From positions 1 to 5,682 of the forward strand of contig DKBS01000104.1 of assembly GCA_002451275.1 (NCBI GenBank): a stretch of DNA of 5,682 bases. The letters run 5' to 3'. The position numbers were made by a program, and so were the translations under genes. Below are positions 1 to 5,682 of the stretch, one piece after another. The notes under the pieces were generated by a model. The model worked only from the letters and a program-made list of their open reading frames with translations. It made no database searches and was not told the origin of the DNA. How positions within the stretch are numbered: position 1 is the stretch's first letter; each line of letters begins with the position of its first letter. This DNA comes from Planctomycetaceae bacterium UBA6894. GTDB taxonomy: Bacteria > Planctomycetota > Planctomycetia > Gemmatales > Gemmataceae.

Positions 1-33
1 GGAGTCAGGATGTGACCCAGCGCCGGTGCCATT

Positions 34-987
34 TCAGTTCGAAACCATCGTTAGTTCGCGGGGCAAGGGGAAGCTGACATGCTCCTCCCGGACAACGCGG
101 TTTTCTACCGTGGCGCCGAAGCGTTCCTCTAGCACGCGCAGGCAGTCCTGCACCACATCCTCGGGGGCGCTTGCTCCCGCGGTGATCAGGACGGTGTTCA
201 CTGAATGGAACCACTCGTCCTTCAATTCGGCGGCCGTGTCGATCAGATAGCCCGGCTTGCCGTTTGTATTGGCCAATTCGGCCAAACGGTTGCTGTTGCT
301 GCTGTTCTTGCTGCCCAGGACGATGACCAGGTCGGCCTCTGGCACCAGGGCTTTGACGGCCTCCTGGCGGTTTTGCGTGGCGTAACAAATGTCTTCCTTT
401 TTGGGCGCCGCGATATTCGGGTAGCGCCCCTTCAGGGCCTCGATGATTTCGCGCGCCTCATCCACGCTGAGGGTGGTTTGGGTGAGGTAAGCCAGTTTGG
501 CATCCGCAGGGAAAGGAAGGGTGGCCACCTCGTCGGCGGTTTGCACCAGGCTCATCGCGTGGGGAGCCTCGCCCATGGTGCCGATCACCTCATCGTGGCC
601 CTCGTGGCCCACCAGGATGATGTGATAACCCTCCCGGGCGAACTTGATCGCCTCAACATGCACCTTGGTCACCAGCGGACAGGTGGCATCGATCGCGCGA
701 AGGTTGCGCGAGGCCGCCGCCTCGCGGATCACGGGCGAAACACCGTGCGCGCTGTAAAGCACCGTGCCCCCTTTGGGCACCTCGTCGAGGGTGTCCACAA
801 AAGTGACGCCTTTGCGGGTGAACCGATCCACCACCGGCCGGTTGTGCACGATCTCGTGGTAGACATAGAGCGGGGTGCCAAACAATTCCAGAGCCCGCTC
901 CAGGCTCTCGATGGCCATGTTCACCCCGGCGCAGAATCCCCGGGGATTAGCCAGAATCACGCGCAATCCGTCGCTGTTGTTCGCCAT
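34..987 (-). CDS. ispH: 4-hydroxy-3-methylbut-2-enyl diphosphate reductase (IspH/LytB)
   Basis: Cytosolic iron-sulfur enzyme that reductively dehydrates HMBPP to IPP and DMAPP, the last step of the MEP isoprenoid pathway. The 317-residue protein is full length for the family. The three cluster cysteines are visible: C19 in ANPRGFCAGV, C103 in DATCP and C201 in ICYATQNRQ. Substrate-site residues match the E. coli enzyme: H48 (HEIVHNR), H81 (SAHGV), H131 and E133 (GHEGHDEV), T171 (QTTLSVD), S229 and N231 (SKNSSNSNRL) and S273 (AGASAPE). The ATG at 987 is preceded by GAGGTG about five bases away, and the conserved N-terminal strand begins at residue 8, so this start is good. The gene lies downstream of, and in the same direction as, the small exported-protein gene, but a strong terminator separates them, so it is probably transcribed on its own. 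Nothing appears truncated or substituted. Confidence 0.98.
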   Translation of the reverse strand: MANNSDGLRVILANPRGFCAGVNMAIESLERALELFGTPLYVYHEIVHNRPVVDRFTRKGVTFVDTLDEVPKGGTVLYSAHGVSPVIREAAASRNLRAIDATCPLVTKVHVEAIKFAREGYHIILVGHEGHDEVIGTMGEAPHAMSLVQTADEVATLPFPADAKLAYLTQTTLSVDEAREIIEALKGRYPNIAAPKKEDICYATQNRQEAVKALVPEADLVIVLGSKNSSNSNRLAELANTNGKPGYLIDTAAELKDEWFHSVNTVLITAGASAPEDVVQDCLRVLEERFGATVENRVVREEHVSFPLPRELTMVSN

Positions 988-1020
988 CGATCACCTCGGG
1001 CCTCACCAGACGCGTTCCGT

Positions 1021-1060
1021 GAAGGCAATCTGCCTTCCGGGATTCATTCCTGCCATTGTA
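1021..1060 (-). promoter_or_regulatory. Candidate ispH promoter -10 and leader hairpin
   Basis: On the minus strand a good -10 hexamer, TACAAT, occupies 1060-1055 and would place the transcript start near 1048, about 60 bases before the ispH ATG. The matching -35 position (about 1083-1078, CTTTCC) is poor and lies in the T-rich tail of the upstream terminator. Just inside the predicted transcript is a perfect 7-bp inverted repeat with a 3-base loop (GAAGGCA at 1021-1027, TGCCTTC at 1031-1037), which could form a leader hairpin. No known riboswitch is recognised. The promoter call rests on the -10 alone. Confidence 0.4.
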
Positions 1061-1078
1061 GATCCACCCACCACGCCG

Positions 1079-1114
1079 GAAAGCGAAGAGCCCCCCGGAG
1101 ATCGTCCGGGGGGC
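1079..1114 (-). terminator. Intrinsic terminator of the small exported-protein gene
   Basis: A perfect 10-bp GC-rich stem (1090-1099 paired with 1105-1114) closes a 5-base loop. Read on the minus strand it is followed by the T-rich run TCTTCGCTTT. It starts 27 bases after the stop codon at 1141, the expected place for a rho-independent terminator. It would insulate ispH from read-through. The tail is only moderately T-rich, but the stem is very strong. Confidence 0.85.
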
Positions 1115-1140
1115 CCAGCGTTCAGAAGGCTGAGGGTGGA

Positions 1141-1515
1141 TCAATCGTCGATCTTCACGCCGTCTTTGGCGGGCTTGATGGAAGGCTTGTCATCCTTCTT
1201 GCTCATGGTGCCGGTGACCGAACCCTTGACGCGGCCGGTGCACAGCTTGCTGTGGTAGGGAGCCTTGGCGCCCTCGTCCTCGATCAAGAGGACCACTTTG
1301 CGGGTTTCGCCTGTCTTTTTGTTTTTGCGCTCGATCTCGATCACGTTGGTGCACTTGTCCGCGGTCTTCAGTTCGCACTTGGCGCAGCAAAGTTCACCTT
1401 TCACGGTGACCTCTTTTTTTTCCTTCGTTTTGGGCTCCTGGGCCACTGAGGTGGTTGGAACCAGCATGGTGCCGCCGGCCAGGGCAAACATCAGAGCGAA
1501 AACAGCCTTCTTCAT
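1141..1515 (-). CDS. Small secreted cysteine-rich protein, possibly DUF6370-like
   Basis: A 124-residue protein with a clear Sec signal peptide: MKK, a hydrophobic stretch at about residues 4-19, then an S-V-A cleavage site at 23-25 followed by QE. The mature part is lysine-rich and highly charged. It carries cysteines at C43, C44, C47 (CCAKC), C55 and C92, with H88 four residues before C92. Short beta-type stretches such as EVTVKGEL, RKVVLLIED and GSVTGTM suggest a small beta barrel (inference). The CxxC-and-distant-Cys layout recalls small exported proteins of Planctomycetes and Verrucomicrobia annotated as DUF6370; I could not verify this. Metal binding or disulfide formation is possible. 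The start is set by AGGAG seven bases upstream of ATG 1515 and by the signal peptide; a longer in-frame opening up to 1758 lacks both. The gene has its own terminator and long leader, so it is probably monocistronic. Confidence 0.85.
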   Translation of the reverse strand: MKKAVFALMFALAGGTMLVPTTSVAQEPKTKEKKEVTVKGELCCAKCELKTADKCTNVIEIERKNKKTGETRKVVLLIEDEGAKAPYHSKLCTGRVKGSVTGTMSKKDDKPSIKPAKDGVKIDD

Positions 1516-1556
1516 GGGTACACTCCTGAAAGATCGAAACACCTGTTGTCTGCCGC

Positions 1557-1579
1557 AATCAGGCCACCGTGGCCTGATT
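1557..1579. promoter_or_regulatory. 23-bp perfect palindrome in the leader of the small-protein gene
   Basis: Two 11-base arms, AATCAGGCCAC and its exact reverse complement, flank one central base (C1568). The element ends 41 bases upstream of the small-protein ATG and sits between it and the AT-rich block 1598-1641. As DNA it looks like a dimeric-regulator operator. As RNA it could form a 10-bp hairpin. No U run follows on either strand, so it is not a terminator. A CCGC direct repeat (1553-1556 and 1581-1584) brackets it. The cognate regulator cannot be named from the sequence. Confidence 0.6.
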
Positions 1580-1597
1580 ACCGCATTCTGACTACCT

Positions 1598-1641
1598 AAT
1601 TTAATTCGACATAAATCCAAAAGAAAGCAAAAAAATAATTT
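1598..1641. promoter_or_regulatory. AT-rich block in the divergent intergenic region
   Basis: This A/T-dominated stretch in an otherwise GC-rich window lies between the leftward small-protein gene and rightward argB. It includes a run of seven A bases at 1629-1635. Such blocks commonly hold or bend toward promoters. I could not find a convincing -35/-10 pair for the leftward gene within it, so it is marked as a probable promoter-bearing region only. Confidence 0.4.
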
Positions 1642-1649
1642 TCGTCCGC

Positions 1650-1662
1650 TTGGGTGACCCAA
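1650..1662. promoter_or_regulatory. Short palindrome upstream of the argB promoter candidate
   Basis: TTGGGTGACCCAA is a perfect inverted repeat with 6-base arms around a central G. It ends five bases before the candidate -35 of argB, a position typical for an activator or repressor site. It does not resemble the AT-rich ArgR box known from E. coli or Bacillus. Chance occurrence of a 13-base palindrome is possible. Confidence 0.35.
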
Positions 1663-1667
1663 AAGCA

Positions 1668-1695
1668 TTGACGGGGGGGGCAAACCCCCTAGAGT
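1668..1695 (+). promoter_or_regulatory. Candidate argB promoter with G tract in the spacer
   Basis: TTGACG (1668-1673, five of six matches to the -35 consensus) and TAGAGT (1690-1695, four of six matches to the -10) are separated by 16 bases. The predicted start near 1702 gives a leader of about 34 bases. The spacer consists of a G run, CAAA, and five C bases. The G run of eight (1673-1680) begins at the last base of the -35. The G and C runs can pair as a small hairpin, which would not be in the transcript. This is the best rightward promoter visible before argB. Confidence 0.45.
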
Positions 1696-1735
1696 ACCTC
1701 TTTGTTTCAAGGGCTCCTTTGGGCAGGTTTCCCGC

Positions 1736-2677
1736 ATGGAATTGGCTCCTGAGCGCAAGGCTTCGGTGCTGATCGAGGCCTTGGGTTATCTCCGCCGCTT
1801 CCGCCACCGTTTTGTCGTGGTGAAGCTGGGCGGAAGCCTTATGGACAGCCCCCAATCACTTTCCAACCTACTGGAGGATGTGATTTTCCTCGCCACCGCT
1901 GGCGTTTGGCCGGTGGTAGTCCATGGAGGAGGAAAGAGCATCGACCGGGCTAGCGCTGCCGCCGGCATTGCCACGAAAAAAGTCCTGGGGCGCCGCTACA
2001 CCGACCCCTCCACTATGGAAATTGTCGCCCGCGTGCTGCGCTTGGAGACCAACGCCTGGATGGTGGGGGAAGCCAGACGGTTGGGTGGCCGGGCTGTTGG
2101 CCTGCACACCGGTGCCCTGCAGCCTTTGTTTGGCGAGCGATTGCTGCTCAAAGAGAAGGGGGAAAGCATTGATCTGGGCTTGGTGGGGCAGGTCACCCGG
2201 GTGGATGTTGACCTGATCCGCGACTTCACTGCCGCGGGGGTGGTCCCTGTAATCCCTTCACTGGCTTATGATCATGTCGCACATGATCCCGCCAATTCCG
2301 AGTCAGGCTGGCTGAACATCAACGCCGACACTGCCGCTGCCGCCGTGGCTGCGCGCCTTCAGGCCGAGAAATTGGTCTTGGTAACCGATACCCCGGGCGT
2401 TCTGCTCGACCGCAAGGATCCTCTCAGCCTGCAACCCAGCCTCACCAGCCAGCGCTGTCGCGATCTCATCGCCACCGGCGTCATCGAGGAGGGAATGATC
2501 CCCAAGGTGGAGGCCTGCCTTGACGCCCTTGCCGCCGGCGTGGGCAAGACCCATATGATCGATGGTCGGCTGCCCCACGCCCTTCTGCTCGAAATCTTCA
2601 CGCGCACAGGCATTGGAACCGAAATCGTCCCCGACTTTCCCGCGAAAAAGTCCACCAGCGGAACCAACTCAGTATGA
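1736..2677 (+). CDS. argB: Acetylglutamate kinase (probably arginine-sensitive type)
   Basis: Phosphorylates N-acetyl-L-glutamate with ATP, the second step of arginine synthesis, in the cytosol. The 313-residue amino-acid-kinase fold shows K30 in VVKLGGSL, the glycine loop HGGGKS (63-68), R87 in GRRYTD for acetylglutamate binding, NINAD with catalytic D198, TDTPGVLLD (217-225), and K257 in GMIPKV. It is longer than the 258-residue E. coli enzyme. Residues 9-25 form an extra N-terminal helix ending RRFRHR, and the C-terminus has H273, GRLPHALLLEIF with E286, and GIGT with G292. Both are hallmarks of the hexameric, arginine-inhibited kinases such as those of Thermotoga and Pseudomonas, so feedback inhibition is inferred. 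The usual VIKYGG motif reads VVKLGG here. The ribosome-binding site is weak (GCAGG, eight bases before ATG). It overlaps argD by four bases. Confidence 0.96.
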   Translation: MELAPERKASVLIEALGYLRRFRHRFVVVKLGGSLMDSPQSLSNLLEDVIFLATAGVWPVVVHGGGKSIDRASAAAGIATKKVLGRRYTDPSTMEIVARVLRLETNAWMVGEARRLGGRAVGLHTGALQPLFGERLLLKEKGESIDLGLVGQVTRVDVDLIRDFTAAGVVPVIPSLAYDHVAHDPANSESGWLNINADTAAAAVAARLQAEKLVLVTDTPGVLLDRKDPLSLQPSLTSQRCRDLIATGVIEEGMIPKVEACLDALAAGVGKTHMIDGRLPHALLLEIFTRTGIGTEIVPDFPAKKSTSGTNSV

Positions 2678-3864
2678 ACAGCGCCACCACCCAGCGTTAC
2701 CAGAAGTACGTCATTCCCAACTACACCCGCTATCCGGTCTGTCTCGTCCGGGGCGAGGGCTCCCGGGTCTGGGATGATCAGGGCAAGCCGTACCTCGATT
2801 TTTTCCCCGGCTGGGGTTGCGCCCTGCTTGGCCACTGCCCGCCACGGGTGGTGGAAGCTGTCCGTGAGCAGGTGGGAAAGCTGATCCACGTGCCCAACAG
2901 TTGGCACACCGAACCTCAGGGCGAATTGGCCGAGGCGTTGTGCACCAAGCTCCATTGGCCCTCGCAGGCGTTTTTCTGCAACTCGGGGACCGAAGCCAAC
3001 GAGGCTGCCATCAAAATCGCCCGCTTGTGGGGCAAGCCGAAAGGCAAGTTCAAGATCATCACCATGATCGACAGTTTCCACGGTCGCACCATGGGCTCGA
3101 TAAGCGCCACCGGGCAGCCTAAGTACCAGCAGAATCTGGACCCCTTGTTACCAGGGTTCGTCCATGTTCCCTTTGGCGACCTCGGGGCGGTGGCAGCTGC
3201 CATTGATCACGAGACTGCGGCCGTGCTCATCGAACCGATTCAGGGTGAGGGGGGCATCAACATCCCGCCTGCCGGCTACATGAAGGGGCTTCGCCAAATC
3301 ACCCGTGACAGGGACATGTTGCTAATGCTCGATGAGGTCCAATCGGGCATGGGGCGTGTGGGCGAGTGGTACGCCCACCAGCTTGATGGGGTGGAGGCCG
3401 ATGTGGTCAGCCTGGCCAAAGCCTTGGCTTCAGGCGTGGCGATGGGCGGGATTCTTGCCCGGCCCGAGGTGGCGGCCGTCCTGAAGCCTGGAACGCATGC
3501 TGCCACTTACGGTGGTAACCCCATCTCGGCCGTGGCGGCTTTGGCCACCGTGCAAACCATCGAGCGCGAGGGACTTCTGGGCCATGCCAAAAAGCTGGAG
3601 GAACGCTTCCGCAACCGCTTCACCGCCTTGATGCCCAAATGCCCCTGGATCACCGAGGTGCGGGCCCGGGGTGTGATGGTGGGTATCCAGCTTTCCATTG
3701 AGGGCGCACCCATCGTCAAAGCCTGCCTCGAGAAGGGCCTGCTGATCAACAGCACGCATCAGACGGTGATCCGCCTGCTGCCGGCGATGAACCTTTCTGA
3801 AGCCGATTTCAACGAGGGTTGTTCCATTCTGGAAGATGCCCTCACCAACCCTGTGATCCCCTGA
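2674..3864 (+). CDS. argD: Acetylornithine aminotransferase
   Basis: PLP-dependent class III aminotransferase that converts N-acetylglutamate semialdehyde and glutamate to N-acetylornithine and 2-oxoglutarate. The 396-residue length is normal. Visible landmarks are NSGTEANEAAIKIAR (103-117, phosphate contact), FHGRTMGS (135-142, ring stacking), EPIQGEGG (187-194), the D220 pyridine-nitrogen contact in LDEVQSGMGR, the Schiff-base lysine K249 in SLAKALASG, and TYGGNP (278-283). The N-terminal FFPGWGCALLGHCPP differs from the common FVAGIAVNALGHxHP form. The start ATG overlaps the argB stop as ATGA, and no strong ribosome-binding site is present, so translation is probably coupled to argB. Related aminotransferases (ornithine, succinylornithine, GABA) share these motifs; the choice of ArgD rests mainly on the position between argB and argF. 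Confidence 0.93.
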   Translation: MNSATTQRYQKYVIPNYTRYPVCLVRGEGSRVWDDQGKPYLDFFPGWGCALLGHCPPRVVEAVREQVGKLIHVPNSWHTEPQGELAEALCTKLHWPSQAFFCNSGTEANEAAIKIARLWGKPKGKFKIITMIDSFHGRTMGSISATGQPKYQQNLDPLLPGFVHVPFGDLGAVAAAIDHETAAVLIEPIQGEGGINIPPAGYMKGLRQITRDRDMLLMLDEVQSGMGRVGEWYAHQLDGVEADVVSLAKALASGVAMGGILARPEVAAVLKPGTHAATYGGNPISAVAALATVQTIEREGLLGHAKKLEERFRNRFTALMPKCPWITEVRARGVMVGIQLSIEGAPIVKACLEKGLLINSTHQTVIRLLPAMNLSEADFNEGCSILEDALTNPVIP

Positions 3865-3877
3865 TTCTCTGGTGATC

Positions 3878-3912
3878 GCCGGATGTGACAGGCACCGGCC
3901 GGTTTTTCCTTG
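3878..3912 (+). terminator. Weak terminator or attenuator candidate between argD and argF
   Basis: In the 88-bp gap GCCGG (3878-3882) can pair with CCGGC (3895-3899) around a 12-base loop, followed three bases later by TTTTT and a T-rich stretch (3903-3912). The stem is short and the loop long, so termination would be partial at best. No clear promoter follows before argF. Confidence 0.25.
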
Positions 3913-3952
3913 TTTCATTACCAAATGCGCCGGAATTAGACAGGTGGTGGGC

Positions 3953-4885
3953 ATGCGACATTTCATCGACTTGTACGACTGGTCGGCGACCGAAATCGCA
4001 GAGCTTCTGGCGGACGCCCGCCAGATGAAGGGCGACTGGGCCAAGGGTATCCGTCCGCTACCCTTGGGCGGGCGGATTTTGGGACTTATCTTTGAAAAGC
4101 CAAGTCTCCGTACCCGTGTCAGCTTCGAGTCGGCAATGGCCCATTTGGGGGGCCAATCGATCTTCCTCAGTAACACGGATGGGCCCATCGGCAAGCGCGA
4201 GTCGGTGCCGGATTTCGCCCGCACACTCAGTCAGTTTGTCGATGTGGTCGTGCTGCGCGTCTTCTCGCAGAAAACCGTGGAGACCTTCGCCGAATACGGC
4301 AGCGTGCCGGTTATCAATGGCCTGTCTGACCTGAGCCATCCCTGCCAGGCGCTGGGCGATATCCTCACCCTCCAGGAAGTCTTTGGGGATGTGAAAGGCC
4401 GCACGCTGGTTTTTGTGGGAGATTGCAACAACGTTTCCCGCTCGCTGGCCCTCATTTGCGCCAAGGTGGGCATGAAATTTGTTCTTTCAGCGCCGAAAGG
4501 CTACGGATTCGACGCCGAGTTTTTGCGCTCGCTGACTGTGGCTGAGCCCAGGCACCAGACTTCAGAAATTGCCGATCCTCGCGAGGCGGTCCGGCAGGCC
4601 GATGCGGTTTATTCCGATGTTTTCACCAGCATGGGACAGGAGGACGAGACCCAGAAACGTCTCGCTGCCTTTAGCCAGTACAAGGTCACACAAGGCTTGA
4701 TGTCCCTTACTCCGGCTCACGCCAAATACATGCACTGCCTGCCCGCTCACCGCGGCGAGGAGGTGGATGCCGAGGTGATCGACGGCCCGCAAAGCGTTGT
4801 CTTCCCCCAGGCGGGTAATCGCATGCACGGCCAGAAGGCGGTGCTGAAGCGATTGCTGACAGGCGGCAGTGGTACCAAGGCATGA
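3953..4885 (+). CDS. argF: Ornithine carbamoyltransferase
   Basis: Cytosolic enzyme that joins carbamoyl phosphate and ornithine to give citrulline. The 310-residue protein shows the carbamoyl-phosphate loop SLRTR (51-55, in EKPSLRTRVSFE), HPCQALGD (129-136), the ornithine-side GDCNNVSRSL (156-165), DVFTSMGQE (222-230) with the SMG loop, and HCLPAHRGEEV (261-271) with the catalytic cysteine C262. The SMG and HCLP motifs favour a true ornithine enzyme over aspartate carbamoyltransferase. The C-terminal motif usually reading AENR reads AGNR here (287-290). The ATG at 3953 follows AGGTGG by five bases, and homology begins at once with RHFIDL. An in-frame GTG at 3872 would add 27 residues without family resemblance. 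The gene is separated from argD by 88 bp and overlaps rph by four bases. Confidence 0.96.
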   Translation: MRHFIDLYDWSATEIAELLADARQMKGDWAKGIRPLPLGGRILGLIFEKPSLRTRVSFESAMAHLGGQSIFLSNTDGPIGKRESVPDFARTLSQFVDVVVLRVFSQKTVETFAEYGSVPVINGLSDLSHPCQALGDILTLQEVFGDVKGRTLVFVGDCNNVSRSLALICAKVGMKFVLSAPKGYGFDAEFLRSLTVAEPRHQTSEIADPREAVRQADAVYSDVFTSMGQEDETQKRLAAFSQYKVTQGLMSLTPAHAKYMHCLPAHRGEEVDAEVIDGPQSVVFPQAGNRMHGQKAVLKRLLTGGSGTKA

Positions 4886-5622
4886 GCCATATCCGTCGCG
4901 ACGGCCGACAGGCCACTGACCTTAGGCCATTATCCTTCACGCGCCGGTACACAAAGCAGGCTCCGGGAAGCGTGCTGGTGCGTTCTGGTGAAACGGTTGT
5001 GCTGTGCACCTGTTCGGTGGAGCAGACCGTTCCTGAGTTCCTGGAGGGCACAGGTAAGGGCTGGCTCACAGCCGAATACGCCATGCTGCCTGGCAGCACC
5101 AACCGGCGAAAGCCTAGGGAACGCTCTGGCAAGCCTGATGGCCGCGGCATTGAGATCCAGCGTTTGATTGGTCGTGCCCTGCGTACCTGCATCCATCTAG
5201 ACAAGCTGGGCGAGCGCACCTTGCATCTCGATTGCGATGTCCTCCAGGCCGATGGTGGCACCCGTACCGCCAGTATCAACGGCGCCTACATCGCGCTGAT
5301 GGATGCGCTCTGTTTCATCCGCTCCAAGGACCCCGCGCTGCCTCCTAATGCCGACCTCCTTACCGGATCAGTGGCTGCGATCTCGGTGGGCCTGCTCGAG
5401 GACAGGGTCCTCGTTGATCTCGATTATCCCGAGGATCGCGATGCCCAGGTGGACCTGAATCTGGTGATGACAGGGGCGGGCCAATTGATCGAGATCCAGG
5501 CCGGTGGTGAGGAGGCCACCTTCACCCGTGCCCAATTGGATGAAATGGTGAAGGCAGGTGAAGATGCAATATTGTATATCACAAGATTGCAGAATCAGGC
5601 GCTGCTTCAACCCCTGACCTGA
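4882..5622 (+). CDS. rph: Ribonuclease PH
   Basis: Phosphate-dependent 3'-to-5' exoribonuclease that trims precursor-tRNA 3' ends; it works as a hexameric ring. The 246-residue protein is slightly longer than the 238-residue E. coli form. It shows RRDGRQATDLRP (5-16), GWLTAEYAMLPGST (60-73), R88 followed by EIQRLIGRALR, the phosphate-binding DVLQADGGTRTASI with T127 and R128, and DLDYPEDRDAQVDLN with the acidic pair D185 and D191. All catalytic and phosphate residues are therefore present. The segment after IEIQ reads AGGEEATF (207-214), where E. coli has GTAEGEPF. The start codon overlaps the argF stop as ATGA, so translation is likely coupled. The partner gene often found next to rph, rdgB, is not visible before the window ends. 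Confidence 0.97.
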   Translation: MSHIRRDGRQATDLRPLSFTRRYTKQAPGSVLVRSGETVVLCTCSVEQTVPEFLEGTGKGWLTAEYAMLPGSTNRRKPRERSGKPDGRGIEIQRLIGRALRTCIHLDKLGERTLHLDCDVLQADGGTRTASINGAYIALMDALCFIRSKDPALPPNADLLTGSVAAISVGLLEDRVLVDLDYPEDRDAQVDLNLVMTGAGQLIEIQAGGEEATFTRAQLDEMVKAGEDAILYITRLQNQALLQPLT

Positions 5623-5682
5623 AAATGCCGAAACTTGCCGCAATTTAATTTTGGTCCTTCCGGGAATTTTGTGGGTGTATTT
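5623..5682. other. Intergenic tail after rph, no feature recognised
   Basis: These 60 bases are more AT-rich than the genes. They hold no GC-rich hairpin with a T run. An ATG at 5625 opens a frame of only seven codons (MPKLAAI) before TAA. The region may continue into the next intergenic space or promoter outside the window. Confidence 0.5.

Noticed and set aside
205..1449. A 414-codon open frame on the plus strand, antisense to ispH and the small-protein gene
   Set aside because: It crosses two well-supported minus-strand genes and a terminator. The protein has no recognisable motif, and long antisense frames are common in GC-rich DNA.
1516..1758. Longer start for the small exported protein
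   Set aside because: It would put 81 residues before an obvious signal peptide, run through the palindromes and overlap the argB start.
2359..3081. A 240-codon minus-strand frame antisense to argB and argD
   Set aside because: It is a shadow of two clear genes, with no domain or ribosome-binding support.
3881..3898. GGATGTGAC shared between the bases after argD and positions 8-16, each followed by a CCGG-containing segment
   Set aside because: Only nine bases match, and the following parts are in opposite orientation; this is too little to support a repeat family.
3872..3952. Upstream GTG start adding 27 residues to ArgF
   Set aside because: The extension has no family resemblance and spans the intergenic hairpin and T run; the ATG at 3953 has a good ribosome-binding site.
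5625..5648. ATG opening MPKLAAI, reminiscent of an RdgB start after rph
   Set aside because: It stops after seven codons, and the downstream bases in the other frames do not show the expected continuation.

Overview
The window is a GC-rich bacterial chromosome segment of ordinary gene density with two opposing transcription directions. Leftward (minus strand) lie ispH, the last enzyme of the MEP isoprenoid pathway, and a small secreted cysteine-rich protein of unassigned function. Rightward (plus strand) lies a compact arginine-biosynthesis run argB-argD-argF followed by rph (RNase PH). The ArgD and ArgF sequence style and the small secreted cysteine protein recall Planctomycetes/Verrucomicrobia (PVC) bacteria. 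That lineage is an impression from reading the proteins, not a database result.

Layout: 1-33 is non-coding tail; 34-987 ispH (minus); 988-1140 holds the ispH leader and promoter region, plus a strong intrinsic terminator serving the upstream minus-strand gene; 1141-1515 is the small exported protein (minus); 1516-1735 is a divergent regulatory region with an AT-rich block, two palindromes, and a candidate argB promoter whose spacer contains a G tract; 1736-2677 argB; 2674-3864 argD; 3865-3952 an 88-bp gap; 3953-4885 argF; 4882-5622 rph; 5623-5682 has no recognisable gene.

ArgB phosphorylates N-acetylglutamate, ArgD transaminates the derived semialdehyde to N-acetylornithine, and ArgF carbamoylates ornithine to citrulline. 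ArgC, the deacetylating/transacetylating step (ArgJ or ArgE), ArgG and ArgH are not in the window. argB/argD and argF/rph each overlap by four bases (ATGA), which suggests translational coupling and ties a tRNA 3'-end trimming exonuclease to the arginine genes. ArgB carries the N-terminal helix and C-terminal signature of arginine-feedback-inhibited kinases, so control may act on the enzyme as well as at the promoter.

I see no mobile element, CRISPR array, tRNA or rRNA, and no convincing novel multi-gene system. The parts most worth a second look are the divergent regulatory region at 1516-1735, the small cysteine-rich exported protein, and the argF-rph coupling.
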